Shown in pieces: positions 8,350 to 17,851 of a stretch of 64,000 nt of DNA. The stretch's first letter is position 1; every line of letters starts with the position of its first letter. Both the position numbers and the translations under genes were made by a program. The notes below the pieces were generated by a model that was not told where the DNA came from, did no database searches, and worked only from the letters and a program-made list of their open reading frames with translations. Source of the stretch: Nostoc sp. UHCC 0302 (GTDB lineage Bacteria; Cyanobacteriota; Cyanobacteriia; Cyanobacteriales; Nostocaceae); NCBI RefSeq assembly GCF_038096175.1, contig NZ_CP151099.1:3938501-4002500 (forward strand). Reading direction: 5' to 3'.

Positions 8350-10563
8350 GTGGCTAATACTAGTCTGAAGCAAAGGCAACTGGTTACTACTTCTGAACAA
8401 GGCGCGATTGATATCAGACAACTACCTACTATTGTGCTTCGCCGCCGCTTTCTCATCTTGGGTGTTTCCAGTGTAGTTATATCACTTGCAAGTTTCCTCG
8501 CTGTCATCGCTAAACCAACTTACGAGAGCAATATGCAGATATTGGTAAGTTCCAACTTAGATGAAGGGGTAAAGCCAAATAATATCCAAGCCGATGCAGA
8601 CGGTGAGGTCACTGATTCTAACTTGCAAGTGCGTGACTATACTGTTCAGCAGAAAATAATGCTGAGTTCTAATCTCATCCAGAAAGCTGTAGGTTTACTG
8701 CGTTCGAATTATCCAGGCATTTCTTTAGAAGATATCAAAGGGCAAAAGGAAAAGAATAAAAAAGCACCTTTGAGAGTGAATCAAGTAGAAGGTGGAACAA
8801 CAACTAATAAGGTTTATAGTCAAGTATTAGAGGTTTCCTTCCAGGATGAAGATCCAGTCAAAGCCCAAAGAGTACTCCAAGCTCTGCAAAAAGTATATCT
8901 AGATTACAATACAGAGCAGCAAAAGCAGCGTCTGAAAAAAGGGCTAGCTTACGTAAACACTCGCCTACCTGAAGTAAAAAAACAGGTGAGTGAATCTGAG
9001 AACAATTTAGAACAGTTTCGGAAAAAACATAATTTACTCGATCCCGAAGCTCAAAGTAAAATATTGCTCAACTCTGTAGCAGATATTCAAAAACAGCTAC
9101 AAAGTACTCGTGCTCAGCTACAAGATGCAGAAGCTCGTCACAATAATCTAGAGCAAATAATGGCGGCTTCAGCTCAAAATTCTTCAGTTTCTTCTCGTTT
9201 AAGTCAGTCAAGCCGCTACCAAGCACTGTTGAATGAGGTTCAAAAGACTGAACTAGCACTGGCTCAAGAACGATTACGTTATACAGACGATTATCCAACA
9301 GTCGAAAAACTTAAGCAGCAACGCCAAAGTCAAATGGCGCTGTTACGGCAAGAAGCGGAGCGATCGCTAAAAGACAAACCTAATACTGCTAACAGTAATG
9401 GAGAATCGCTCTTGACACAAGGCCAGATACTAGGGATTGACCCAACACTAGTCAACGAGTTAATTCTGGTGCAGACGACTACCTTGGGTCTAAAGGCGAA
9501 TGAGAAGAGCTTGATAGACTCAGAACAACAACTCCGCTCAGAGTTAAGCAAATACCCCAACCTCATAGCAGAGTACAACCGTCTACGCCCCAAAGTGGAA
9601 AGCAGTCGCAAAACCCTTGAGCAACTGCTCCAAGCGCAACAGTCTTTGGGATTGAAAATTGCTCAGGGAGGATATGATTGGCAAGTTTTAGAAGCCCCAG
9701 AGATAGGAACCTATCAAGGAGGGAGCAGATTATTACTTTTACTAGGCGGAGTCATAATTGCCCCGATTTTAGGTATCGCAGCAGCCCTGCTTTGGGAAAT
9801 GTTCAATCATGCCATCTATTCTGCACAAGATTTACAAAAGCTGACAAATCTACGTGTACTGGGGTCAGTGCCAAAATTACCACAGCGTGGTATCAAGAAA
9901 AAGCTTAAAAGCCCGTCTTTAAATGAGCGGCCAAGTTTAGCTCCCTCTAGGGTAGAAATCGGCACTGAGTTGCCTATTCACGAAACCCTGGATATGATCT
10001 ACCAAAACATTCAAATATTAAAGTATCAATTTCCGTTCAACTCCCTCATGTTAACTTCAGCACTACCAGGGGAAGGAAAAACTACCTTAGCGTTAGGGCT
10101 GGGAGCTAGCGCCGCCCATATGCATCGGCGGGTATTAGTAATTGATGCTAACTTGCGAGATCCTAGCCTACACAAACATTTGGAACTCTCCAACGATTGG
10201 GGATTATCTTTGTTATTACTGGATGAGACAATTACCCAGATTCAAAATTACATCCAACCCATTCACCCCTCCATCGATATTTTGACCGCTGGGCCCATAG
10301 CAGAAGACACGGTAAAGTTGCTCAGTTCTCGGCGGATGAAGGAATTACTTGAGTCGTTTGAGGAAACGTATGACCTAGTGCTAATCGATGCTCCGCCAAT
10401 TTTAGGCACGGTTGATGCCAGAATAATGGCATCTTTTTGTAGTGGCGTTGTGATTGTGGGGCGCATGGGTCAAGTAACCCCAACTGAACTGACGCAAGTA
10501 ATAGAGATTTTGAGTCAGTTGAATTTAATTGGAATCATCGCTAATGAAGAGAAAACTATCTAA
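8350..10563 (+). CDS. Wzz/BY-kinase exopolysaccharide regulator (Wzc-like)
   Basis: The protein combines a Wzz chain-length domain and a cytoplasmic tyrosine-kinase-type ATPase, as in proteins that control polysaccharide polymerisation and export. Order: first membrane helix (FLILGVSSVVISLASFLAV), a long periplasmic coiled-coil region, a second helix (about residues 460-485), then Walker A (SALPGEGKTTLALGLG), Walker A' (VLVIDANLRDPSLH) and Walker B (LVLIDAPPILG). The GTG at 8350 follows GGAGG by nine bases and is preferred over the upstream GTG at 8323. The C-terminus ends IIANEEKTI without the tyrosine cluster found in most BY-kinases, unlike the second copy at 14715-16928, so autophosphorylation may be absent or at other sites. 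No glycosyltransferase genes are nearby. Confidence 0.88.
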   Translation: MANTSLKQRQLVTTSEQGAIDIRQLPTIVLRRRFLILGVSSVVISLASFLAVIAKPTYESNMQILVSSNLDEGVKPNNIQADADGEVTDSNLQVRDYTVQQKIMLSSNLIQKAVGLLRSNYPGISLEDIKGQKEKNKKAPLRVNQVEGGTTTNKVYSQVLEVSFQDEDPVKAQRVLQALQKVYLDYNTEQQKQRLKKGLAYVNTRLPEVKKQVSESENNLEQFRKKHNLLDPEAQSKILLNSVADIQKQLQSTRAQLQDAEARHNNLEQIMAASAQNSSVSSRLSQSSRYQALLNEVQKTELALAQERLRYTDDYPTVEKLKQQRQSQMALLRQEAERSLKDKPNTANSNGESLLTQGQILGIDPTLVNELILVQTTTLGLKANEKSLIDSEQQLRSELSKYPNLIAEYNRLRPKVESSRKTLEQLLQAQQSLGLKIAQGGYDWQVLEAPEIGTYQGGSRLLLLLGGVIIAPILGIAAALLWEMFNHAIYSAQDLQKLTNLRVLGSVPKLPQRGIKKKLKSPSLNERPSLAPSRVEIGTELPIHETLDMIYQNIQILKYQFPFNSLMLTSALPGEGKTTLALGLGASAAHMHRRVLVIDANLRDPSLHKHLELSNDWGLSLLLLDETITQIQNYIQPIHPSIDILTAGPIAEDTVKLLSSRRMKELLESFEETYDLVLIDAPPILGTVDARIMASFCSGVVIVGRMGQVTPTELTQVIEILSQLNLIGIIANEEKTI

Positions 10564-10995
10564 AATTCTTGGTCTTGTAAACTGAGCAGAATTTATAAAA
10601 GGCAGGGCATTGCAAAAAGATATGTCTTGCTAATGGAAAATTCTTTAATTACAACCTGCGTCATTGTTCAAGGGGAAATTTTTCGCTTCACCTTTATACT
10701 CCAAAGCTCCCAAAAAACATAATGGGTAAGAAAGAGGTGGGAACCTTCTATGTTGGAAAATCTGTCTCATCTAATTTGTAGACACTATGGTAAGGATAAT
10801 GTAAAAACTACAGGGCTTGAAGGAAGCAAATCTGGGTGAAGAAACGAATAACTCTATACTGAGTGCATTGCTAGCTCAAGATACTTCATCTAAATTGAGT
10901 GAGTTAAGCTGTTATAAATAACGCAAAGGCCGAGCTTCTCTGCCTTCTGCTCCCTGCCCTTTACTTTTTTACATTAATGTGATTAGAAGTTCAGC
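10564..10995. other. Spacer, no clear gene
   Basis: A 29-codon open frame at 10751-10840 (MLENLSHLICRHYGKDN...) is the only coding-like piece and I do not recognise it. Nothing else supported. Confidence 0.35.
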
Positions 10996-12141
10996 ATGAA
11001 ATTCCAACTGTTGTTAGGCTCTTTATTTTCCCAGATTCAAGGACGTTATTGGTGGATAAGTATCCTATTGTGGATTGCTTTGGTTGCCCCAGCTCAAGCG
11101 TCTGTAATCCTGCGCGTGGCAATTGAAAAGGATGTCAATCAGGTTAGAGTAGGCAGTTCTACAACTGCAACAGTTAAGGATAGCACAGGTCGTAGCCTTG
11201 GACAGTTGCCAGCGATGAGTGCTTTTTATGCCCAATCAGTTCCTGGCGGAGTTGCTTTGGATAAGTGGCAATCTGGTTTATTTTGGATTGAACCCACTGG
11301 TAAGGGATTTGTTTATATTGGCAATCGTTGGTACCGAGGCAGAACTCTCGTTGTCCCCACACAAAAAGGCTTAACAGCTGTTAATTGGGTAGATGATCAA
11401 GAATATCTCTACAGCGTTCTCGGTGGTGAAATGGATGCTAGCTGGCCCCAAGAAGCCTTAAAAGCCCAAGCGATCGCCGCTCGTACTTATGCCCTTTACG
11501 AACGGGAAAAACAGCGTAAAAATCCCATTTATGATTTAGGCAATACCCCTGATCGCTGGCAAATTTATAAAGGCGTCATTAGTGAATCTCCAGCTACTTA
11601 CACCGCAGTAGATTCCACACAAGGACAGGTACTAACTTACCAAAATAAAATTATCCTCTCAGTCTTCCACGCTTGTTCTGGAGGACATACTGAAAACGTA
11701 GAAGATGTTTGGGGAAATGTCCTACCTTACCTGCGTGCTGTTCAAGACTATGATCAAAACATCAGCGAATGTAATTGGGTGAAAACCTTCTCACCTGCGG
11801 AAATTAGCGCTAAATTTCCTGATCTGGGCAATGTCAAGGATATGGTTGCAGAAACTTACTCGCCTTTCCGCAGTGTTAAAGTCTTGAAAATTGTCGGCGA
11901 TCGGGGTGCAAAAGTGCTACAAGGCGAAGATGTGCGTACAGCGCTCAGGCTTAAAAGTACTCGTTTTAGCGTTTCTAAAGCAGCAGATGGTAGTTTTGTA
12001 CTCCAAGGGTTAGGCTTCGGTCATGCTTTAGGCATGAGCCAGTGGGGAGCCTACAATCTAGCTCGGCGAGGAGTGAACCACCTGCAAATTTTAGGGCATT
12101 ATTACCAAGGCGTGTCCCTGACACCAATTCAGGCGAAGTGA
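10996..12141 (+). CDS. SpoIID/LytB domain protein
   Basis: A 381-residue exported protein with a signal segment (WWISILLWIALVAPAQAS, about residues 18-36) and a SpoIID/LytB domain: the core DASWPQEALKAQAIAARTYA, the middle FHACSGGHTENVEDVWG and the end GFGHALGMSQWGA are all clear. In Bacillus SpoIID is a lytic transglycosylase acting on denuded glycan strands; LytB modifies an autolysin. Cyanobacteria do not sporulate, so a peptidoglycan-remodelling role is inferred. The catalytic glutamate of SpoIID corresponds to the region GGEMDASW here. The gene stands alone between spacers; an STRR begins right at its stop codon. Confidence 0.9.
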   Translation: MKFQLLLGSLFSQIQGRYWWISILLWIALVAPAQASVILRVAIEKDVNQVRVGSSTTATVKDSTGRSLGQLPAMSAFYAQSVPGGVALDKWQSGLFWIEPTGKGFVYIGNRWYRGRTLVVPTQKGLTAVNWVDDQEYLYSVLGGEMDASWPQEALKAQAIAARTYALYEREKQRKNPIYDLGNTPDRWQIYKGVISESPATYTAVDSTQGQVLTYQNKIILSVFHACSGGHTENVEDVWGNVLPYLRAVQDYDQNISECNWVKTFSPAEISAKFPDLGNVKDMVAETYSPFRSVKVLKIVGDRGAKVLQGEDVRTALRLKSTRFSVSKAADGSFVLQGLGFGHALGMSQWGAYNLARRGVNHLQILGHYYQGVSLTPIQAK

Positions 12142-12175
12142 TTGGGGACTGGGGATTGGGGATTGGGGACTGGGA
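12141..12175. repeat. Heptameric tandem repeat (STRR)
   Basis: Five tandem heptamers alternating ATTGGGG and ACTGGGG directly after the SpoIID gene. STRRs of this type are common in heterocystous cyanobacteria. Confidence 0.85.
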
Positions 12176-12256
12176 AGTGATAATTATTTCTTATTTCCCT
12201 CTTGCTCCTCTGCTCATCTGCCCCCTGCCTTCTAGACTCTCCCACTCCCTCATTCC

Positions 12257-13552
12257 CTACTCCCCACTCCCCCGTTCCAACCGCCGCTGCCATTCTGCGT
12301 CAAGCTGTGCAGAACGCTCAACTTCTTGTTCAAGTAGATCGGTTTCGGTGGAGTAGACTAAATCTTCATTGCTGATGACTGTTTCTGCGGCAAACTGTTC
12401 AGCGTAGGCTATTTTCTGTTGCAAAGAAGCATCTGCATTTGCCAATAACCTCGCACGGGAAAGGCGATCGCGGTTGCGGTCAGTAATCTTACTATTGCGC
12501 CACTGAATCCAGAAATAACGCAATAACGGTATCCCTAAAAATCCTATTCCGTAAGCCAACAGCAGCCAATAAATCCCCTGCACAAAAGCTACCAGTCCAC
12601 CTAATTGAGCAGCAACGATGCCATCTCTCAACAAACTTCCCAGTACTAAAGCACCAACCAAATTCACTACACCTAACCCAGCACTCAGCATATTTTGTCC
12701 TGAAGTTGCAGCACTAAAACGCCAAGGTAATTCCTCTAGGTAAACTGGCACTGATTGATGTTGTTTTTTCGTTGCTCGCACCTGCAATTCTGGAAAATAG
12801 TATACGATTTGCCCTTCAGAACTTACCTTTGGTTGCCCATTGAATCGCGTGAGAACGGGCAGCATATAATCTTCGTACTCTTTGCTATATCCCTCACCAA
12901 TATTGTCTAGATATGGAGCGATTTGTTCTGCTACCACTGCGCCACGGTTATTACGAATCACAGTAGCAATTTCTTGCCAGCGGCGTTCTTCTAAGTTGGC
13001 ATTAGGATTGCCATCACCAAACAAAAACGAGAATACAGCTTCAAAGAAATTCAGATCACTCTTTTCTCGCCTTTCGCGTCGTCGTTCTGGGTAACGGGTG
13101 TCATAATTTGGGCTAAGATACCAGAATAAATCTGGAAAATAAAAGAAGCCACCACCATAATTGCTTCCTCTATTGTCGCTGTCTCGATCTGAGTTGACAG
13201 CTGTGATGATGATAAAGATAGTAACAGTAATTAGGGCGATGGAAACAGTTAAGAAGATTCCAAAGGAAATACGAATTAGGTAAAAAAGAACCCTCCAGAC
13301 CTTTTTCCACCATTCCTGCAACCGCAACTGGAAGTATTTATTACGTAAAATTGTGCGGAAATTTTGCGGAAATAGGTAAACAATATCGCCTGAATCTGCT
13401 ACCTGCAAATGTCCGCCAGCATCAGACGCCAAAGCTAATAAGCTTTGATTGGCCTGGGCAATATTCAATCCTGCCTGGGTTGCTACATCACCAACTGTGA
13501 CACGGTAGCCCAGTTGTTCTACAGCTTGCATGATGCTGGGATTGAGAGTCAT
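12257..13552 (-). CDS. Conserved membrane protein with winged-helix-like N-terminus
   Basis: The 431-residue protein begins with a small helical domain (about 1-65) that looks like a winged helix (GYRVTVGDVATQAGLNIAQANQSLLALA), then a membrane helix (about 92-118), an Arg/Asp-rich loop, a second copy of the helix-turn-helix-like motif (RWQEIATVIRNNRGAVVAEQIAPYL, shown here in part), and two further membrane helices (about 290-350). It resembles a protein shared by cyanobacteria and chloroplasts that some databases label as Fe-S biosynthesis-like; I do not trust that label and see no cysteine motif that would support it. The end overlaps nothing; the gene reads toward the SpoIID gene. Confidence 0.7.
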   Translation of the reverse strand: MTLNPSIMQAVEQLGYRVTVGDVATQAGLNIAQANQSLLALASDAGGHLQVADSGDIVYLFPQNFRTILRNKYFQLRLQEWWKKVWRVLFYLIRISFGIFLTVSIALITVTIFIIITAVNSDRDSDNRGSNYGGGFFYFPDLFWYLSPNYDTRYPERRRERREKSDLNFFEAVFSFLFGDGNPNANLEERRWQEIATVIRNNRGAVVAEQIAPYLDNIGEGYSKEYEDYMLPVLTRFNGQPKVSSEGQIVYYFPELQVRATKKQHQSVPVYLEELPWRFSAATSGQNMLSAGLGVVNLVGALVLGSLLRDGIVAAQLGGLVAFVQGIYWLLLAYGIGFLGIPLLRYFWIQWRNSKITDRNRDRLSRARLLANADASLQQKIAYAEQFAAETVISNEDLVYSTETDLLEQEVERSAQLDAEWQRRLERGSGE

Positions 13553-13747
13553 TGCTCTCCCCTCCTGTTGAAATTTATTCTTCCTTCATCAAGTATAAAG
13601 TTTGATTTTCCGCGATGTGTTGAGTCGTATAGTCGGGAAGTAGGAGGAGGAGAAATAAATTCTTCCTTGTCCCACTTGTCCCTCCGTTCCCACCCCTTTC
13701 ATGTTAAAATTACTTGCCTTGGCTAACCAGCAAATTTCTGCCTAAAT

Positions 13748-14227
13748 ATGGTTCAGTACACTCTCGCTCAAAGCCCAGAAATTATTCTTACTGTTTCTGG
13801 AAAAGATTCAGCTAAAGCCCGTGATAAAGCAATGGATCAGCTGATGGAACTAATGGATGCAGGTAAGCTTCCTACGGAACTAGAAGAAGGATTTGGCCCT
13901 CAACAATTAATTGAGGTTAAAGAAGCAACTATTGATACTGGTAGCGGAGAGGATAGTATTACACAAGCTGTTCAGATTTTAAGCAACCTAGCCACGCTCA
14001 AACTGAAAGTTCAGGAATCACGCACTGAAGCATTGGAAATTCGTAAAGCAGTTGATGTTCTGTTCTCTGATAATTCAGTAACTGAAGAGGAAATTACTCG
14101 CCTCAAGGAAGGTTTTAAAGTACTTAAAAACTTTGCCCAAGCTAATGTGCGTTACCAGGAAGCACGAGCTAAAGCAGAACAGGCTCGACAGGTTTTAGAT
14201 CAAGCTCTCAAATCACCTGAAAAGTAA
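13748..14227 (+). CDS. Conserved cyanobacterial protein of unknown function
   Basis: A 159-residue acidic protein with no cysteine. The N-terminal half looks like a small alpha/beta unit (EIILTVSGKDSAKARDKAMD), the C-terminal half is a long charged helix with heptad-like spacing that probably forms a coiled coil. No signal peptide or membrane helix. I do not recognise a characterised family. It is divergent from the 12257-13552 gene with a 195-base gap that may hold promoters for both. Confidence 0.65.
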   Translation: MVQYTLAQSPEIILTVSGKDSAKARDKAMDQLMELMDAGKLPTELEEGFGPQQLIEVKEATIDTGSGEDSITQAVQILSNLATLKLKVQESRTEALEIRKAVDVLFSDNSVTEEEITRLKEGFKVLKNFAQANVRYQEARAKAEQARQVLDQALKSPEK

Positions 14228-14714
14228 CTTTTAAAAAGAATTCAGAGAGAACTATGAGCGGCGGCTTCCGCCGTCAGCTTTTCGCTTTCGCTTTGCAAGC
14301 CTCAAAAGTTTGGAGAGCCAAAAAGAGGCAATGCGGTAAAATTGATCCAGTTAGAAGCAGGGGTTCTCTGGCATAGAGGAGGCAGTGTTTTACCCAGAGA
14401 AATTGGAGTGGAGGATTTCTTTGCTGCAACGTCGGTGGGTTCACTTTGTTATAACAACTGTGTCCAAAATTGAGAATTTAATTTTGGACGACTAGCAGAT
14501 AAATAAACGAGTTTAAGCCTCTCACAAAAGTCAGAACCTTCCAAAGCAAGGAGACAACGTTTAATACAAGTTAGCCTAATTCAGGAATTCTGCTAAACGG
14601 CTCGATTCTCCATAGAATTCCTCGGTAATTTATTTTGAATTCTGTCTTCTTGAATTGGTAGTGGGTAATTAGTAATTGTGATGTTTTGCTATTACTAATT
14701 ACCCATTACCCAAT
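14228..14714. other. Spacer with SDR and a possible gene fragment
   Basis: An SDR-like palindrome (GGCGGCTTCCGCC) lies at about 14260-14272. After it, one plus-strand frame is open from 14300 to a TGA at 14471-14473 and reads like protein (PQKFGEPKRGNAVKLIQLEA and on), but it has no start codon and I do not recognise it; it may be a gene remnant. A palindrome at 14663-14704 is listed separately. Confidence 0.35.
14663..14704. repeat. 14-bp perfect inverted repeat after the second BY-kinase
   Basis: GGGTAATTAGTAAT (14663-14676) pairs perfectly with ATTACTAATTACCC (14691-14704). It sits ten bases beyond the stop of the minus-strand kinase gene and could be its terminator or a copy of an AT-rich dispersed palindrome. 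Confidence 0.6.
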
Positions 14715-16928
14715 TTAACGTCTTCTACTTCTTCTCAAAGAAGAAGATATTGACAGGGAATTAGCATTGCCAACACCTGCATCTTCACGAACCTGTTCCA
14801 AGCTTCTGCTCTGTATGGATTGCTGCTGATAATAGTTGTAAGAAGTAGGCAGAGCATCTTTAGACTTGTTCGCTATGATGCCTAAAACAGGAGTGCCAGA
14901 TATCTGAATTTCTTCCAATGCTTGGTATAGTTCAGTTCGTTTCAGTTTACCTAAACCAGCTACTAGCACCATACCGTTAGTATTAGCAGCTAATAAGTAA
15001 GCATCTGCAAAGCCTAGAAGAGGTGGCGTGTCATAAATTACTAAGTCAAAATTGGTATGGAGATTATCCATCAAATCTTGCATTTTTTGAGATGCCAGCA
15101 ATCTAACTGAGTCAGGCGGAATTGGGCCGGCACTCATTACAAACAGGTTTTCTTCTAAAGGCGATCGCTCAATTACATTATTCCAGTCTAAGTCTTGAGA
15201 AATCACATCGGTCAATCCCTGAATGTTCATGATTCCGACTCGATTGTGTAAGCTGGGAGCGCGTAAATTGGCATCTACCAGTAATACTCGTTGTCCCATT
15301 GCCGCTGCTGCCTGTGCTAGCTGTACAGCAACTGTAGACTTGCCGTCTCCTTGTCCTGGTGAACTAATGACAAGAGAGCGAATAGGAGCATCTGAACCCA
15401 AAAGTAAAATGTTCGTGTAAAGGGAGCGAAAAACTTCAAAAAAGGATGCACGGCCTGCTTGTTGCACTCCTCCAGCTAAATTTTCTTGTGTCGCTGTCCC
15501 AAGTTCTTTTCTTAAAGGAACTATTCCTAATAGTGGGAGTCTCGTAGAATCTTTAAGTTCTTTGGGAGTGTAGAAGATATTGCTTAGTTTATCCACTACT
15601 AAAGCTGCTACTATACCCAATAACAAACCTACAATACCACCCACCAATAAGTTTCTCTTAGCACCACTTGAGACAGCAGCCGGCTCATTGACTTGAGCTA
15701 ATTTAGGATCTAGTAACTTCCAAGGTTGTTGCTTTTGAGCTTTTTCAATCTGCAACGATTGTTGTTTTTGTGTAAATTGGTTCAGGGCAGCGGTGACAAT
15801 TCCTAATTCCCGATCAACATTACTATAATCGCGGCTAATATTTGCTAAATTCCTCACTTCACTATTGAGTTCTCGCATTTTCTCTTCTAGAGATATGTCT
15901 CGCGCTGACAAATTTCTAATCTGGCTTTGAAACTCTTTCTTTACCCGTGTCTCTTCTTGAGCAAGTAATGGCAATAAGTACGCTTTCGTTTGTTTTAAAG
16001 TCACCATTCTGGGATTTTCATCCGTGAAAACGGCAGCCTGTTGTTGAATTGCAATATCTGCTGACTGTATTTGATCTAATATTTTTTGGTAGCGGGTGTT
16101 CTCACTCAGAACAGAATTAGCAGCCCTCTCACCTGGCTCTTGCGCTAACTCCCTTTGTAAATCTTGATACCTAGCTACCATTTGTTCTAGCTGTACACGT
16201 GTGTCGATTCGCTGTTGCTGAACAGCAGCAATTTGACTAGCTAACTGTTGACCTCTCTGCACTGGGTCAATTAAGTTATTATCTAATCGTAAATCTCGTA
16301 GTTTATTTTGCCAGAATTTAACTCTCTGTTCTATGGGTTGTCTTTGTTTGTTAACAAACTCAATAGCTTGATCTACATCTGCTTGGCGATCTGCGAGACT
16401 ATAGTTTAAATAAGCATCAGCTAGTAACTTTGAAAAATCGCTAACTTGCTTTTGATCTGCATGGATATATTCGACTGTTAAAACATTTGGTTCCTTAGAT
16501 TCAATAGTTAAATCATTGAGAACTTCATCGTAAGTTATGTCTGGATACTGAAGCTGAAGCTTTTCAATAATGGGATCTAGTATGATATGACTTTGTAAAA
16601 CTTTAATTGTGGTTGCAGTTTGTTTGTCTTGCTCAGAAGAGCCCAGCTCGTCTTGAGAATTTATTGTTTGAGGAACATTGGCTATAACCTTATTCTCACC
16701 AGTTAAAGGCTTGGTTAAAATCTCGAACGAGCCTTGATATACTGGAGGATCTGTTTCTGCCTTCAATACCGCTGCTGTTGCTACTACAGATGCTATACCA
16801 ACAATTAACAATATTCGTCGACGCAGAATAGTTAAAATGTGACTCAGATTCAACTCATCTTCATCAACATTTAGTTGAGTTTGGTTAGCTTGCGACAATG
16901 GGTGAAGATATCTTTCTGACTTTACCAT
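14715..16928 (-). CDS. Wzz/BY-kinase exopolysaccharide regulator with Tyr tail (Wzc-like)
   Basis: The 737-residue paralogue of the 8350-10563 protein. It has a first membrane helix near residue 35-55, long coiled coils (about 180-420), a second helix (LLVGGIVGLLLGIVAALVV), Walker A (SSPGQGDGKSTVAVQLA), Walker A' (VLLVDANLRAPSLH) and Walker B (LVIYDTPPLLG). The tail holds a tyrosine cluster (TSYNYYQQQ) as expected for the autophosphorylation site of BY-kinases, then a Ser/Arg-rich end. Such proteins set chain length and export of capsule or slime polysaccharide in the inner membrane. It is transcribed toward the 13748 gene and stands alone. Confidence 0.9.
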   Translation of the reverse strand: MVKSERYLHPLSQANQTQLNVDEDELNLSHILTILRRRILLIVGIASVVATAAVLKAETDPPVYQGSFEILTKPLTGENKVIANVPQTINSQDELGSSEQDKQTATTIKVLQSHIILDPIIEKLQLQYPDITYDEVLNDLTIESKEPNVLTVEYIHADQKQVSDFSKLLADAYLNYSLADRQADVDQAIEFVNKQRQPIEQRVKFWQNKLRDLRLDNNLIDPVQRGQQLASQIAAVQQQRIDTRVQLEQMVARYQDLQRELAQEPGERAANSVLSENTRYQKILDQIQSADIAIQQQAAVFTDENPRMVTLKQTKAYLLPLLAQEETRVKKEFQSQIRNLSARDISLEEKMRELNSEVRNLANISRDYSNVDRELGIVTAALNQFTQKQQSLQIEKAQKQQPWKLLDPKLAQVNEPAAVSSGAKRNLLVGGIVGLLLGIVAALVVDKLSNIFYTPKELKDSTRLPLLGIVPLRKELGTATQENLAGGVQQAGRASFFEVFRSLYTNILLLGSDAPIRSLVISSPGQGDGKSTVAVQLAQAAAAMGQRVLLVDANLRAPSLHNRVGIMNIQGLTDVISQDLDWNNVIERSPLEENLFVMSAGPIPPDSVRLLASQKMQDLMDNLHTNFDLVIYDTPPLLGFADAYLLAANTNGMVLVAGLGKLKRTELYQALEEIQISGTPVLGIIANKSKDALPTSYNYYQQQSIQSRSLEQVREDAGVGNANSLSISSSLRRSRRR

Positions 16929-17424
16929 GGCGTCTGTAAATTAAGTTACTTTATATTGCTTAGATAGGTTAATAGTTAGATTTCATCATGGCATCCTTAG
17001 ATTGGATTGCTGTAAATTTCACTTGCCTCTTACCGCACCTAGCCTAATAATTTACTTATTTGATTTAACACACAGAGCGATATTTAAGGTGAGTTGAGTA
17101 TTGGCAAAAACCCATCTAATACACATATCATAGTAGGCTACAGAATTTAAAATCCTGGCTAATCGAGAGTTATGCGTTATAAATACAGTAACATTACGCA
17201 GGTTAAATTTGTTAACTTATTTAAATATTCAATAAGGTCTATATGGATAGTTTATACAGTAGTAATGCTACATGAAGCAAGACTTATCAACCTTAGAAGA
17301 GCTTAACTAAGAGATTTTGACTTAAATTTTAACTGAAGCTACGCACATTGAAATGCCTTTAACCAACTTCAACTAAGAGTCTTAAGCGATCGCTCTTAAG
17401 TTGGATTGGAAATATACTTTTAAA
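16929..17424. other. Spacer between BY-kinase and tRNA gene
   Basis: No gene seen; AT-rich with one HIP1 octamer near 17389. It probably contains the promoter of the minus-strand kinase. Confidence 0.45.
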
Positions 17425-17496
17425 CTGGGGCGCTAGGATTCGAACCTAGGGATGGCGGGACCAAAACCCGCTGCCTTACCACTTGGCTACGCCCCA
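17425..17496 (-). tRNA. trnQ: tRNA-Gln (anticodon UUG)
   Basis: Reading the minus strand, TGGGGCG pairs with CGCCCCA as a seven-bp acceptor stem with discriminator G; the anticodon arm is GCGGG-TTTTGGT-CCCGC, giving anticodon TTG; the T arm contains GGTTCGAATCC. The CCA end is not encoded (GTTTA follows). The acceptor bases agree with glutamine tRNAs. It stands alone with spacers on both sides. Confidence 0.95.
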
Positions 17497-17851
17497 AAGT
17501 TGTCACTTTAGATAATATAGCAGTTACTCCTGGGGTAATGTCAAGTACTTTGAGTGGCTGATTTCAGACAATGGATTTTTACAATTTAACTGTTGCTACA
17601 GCTATAAACCTTATAGTTCATGGAGTTTACTCACAAAACAACTCCTGTTCTTGATACCTGGGTAGACTAACCAGCTTTATGGACTTTTAGGTCGAACACG
17701 ACTGGCTTGATAGATCCTCCCAAATAGCAAAAGGTGGTTCTGCTGCTGTCATCTTAACAGTGCGGGCTGATATCATTCATGTTGTGTAAGCTGGGTAGAT
17801 ATTGTTGTGTAATCAAAAACTCAAGAACAAAAATTTAAATCTATAGCTGCG
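17497..17851. other. Spacer, nothing recognised
   Basis: About 350 bases upstream of the nucleotidyltransferase-like gene. No gene, repeat or clear signal seen. Confidence 0.4.

Noticed and set aside
12042-12356. 104-codon plus-strand frame across the end of the SpoIID gene and an STRR.
   Set aside because: Low-complexity translation of the heptamer repeat and antisense to the 12257-13552 gene.
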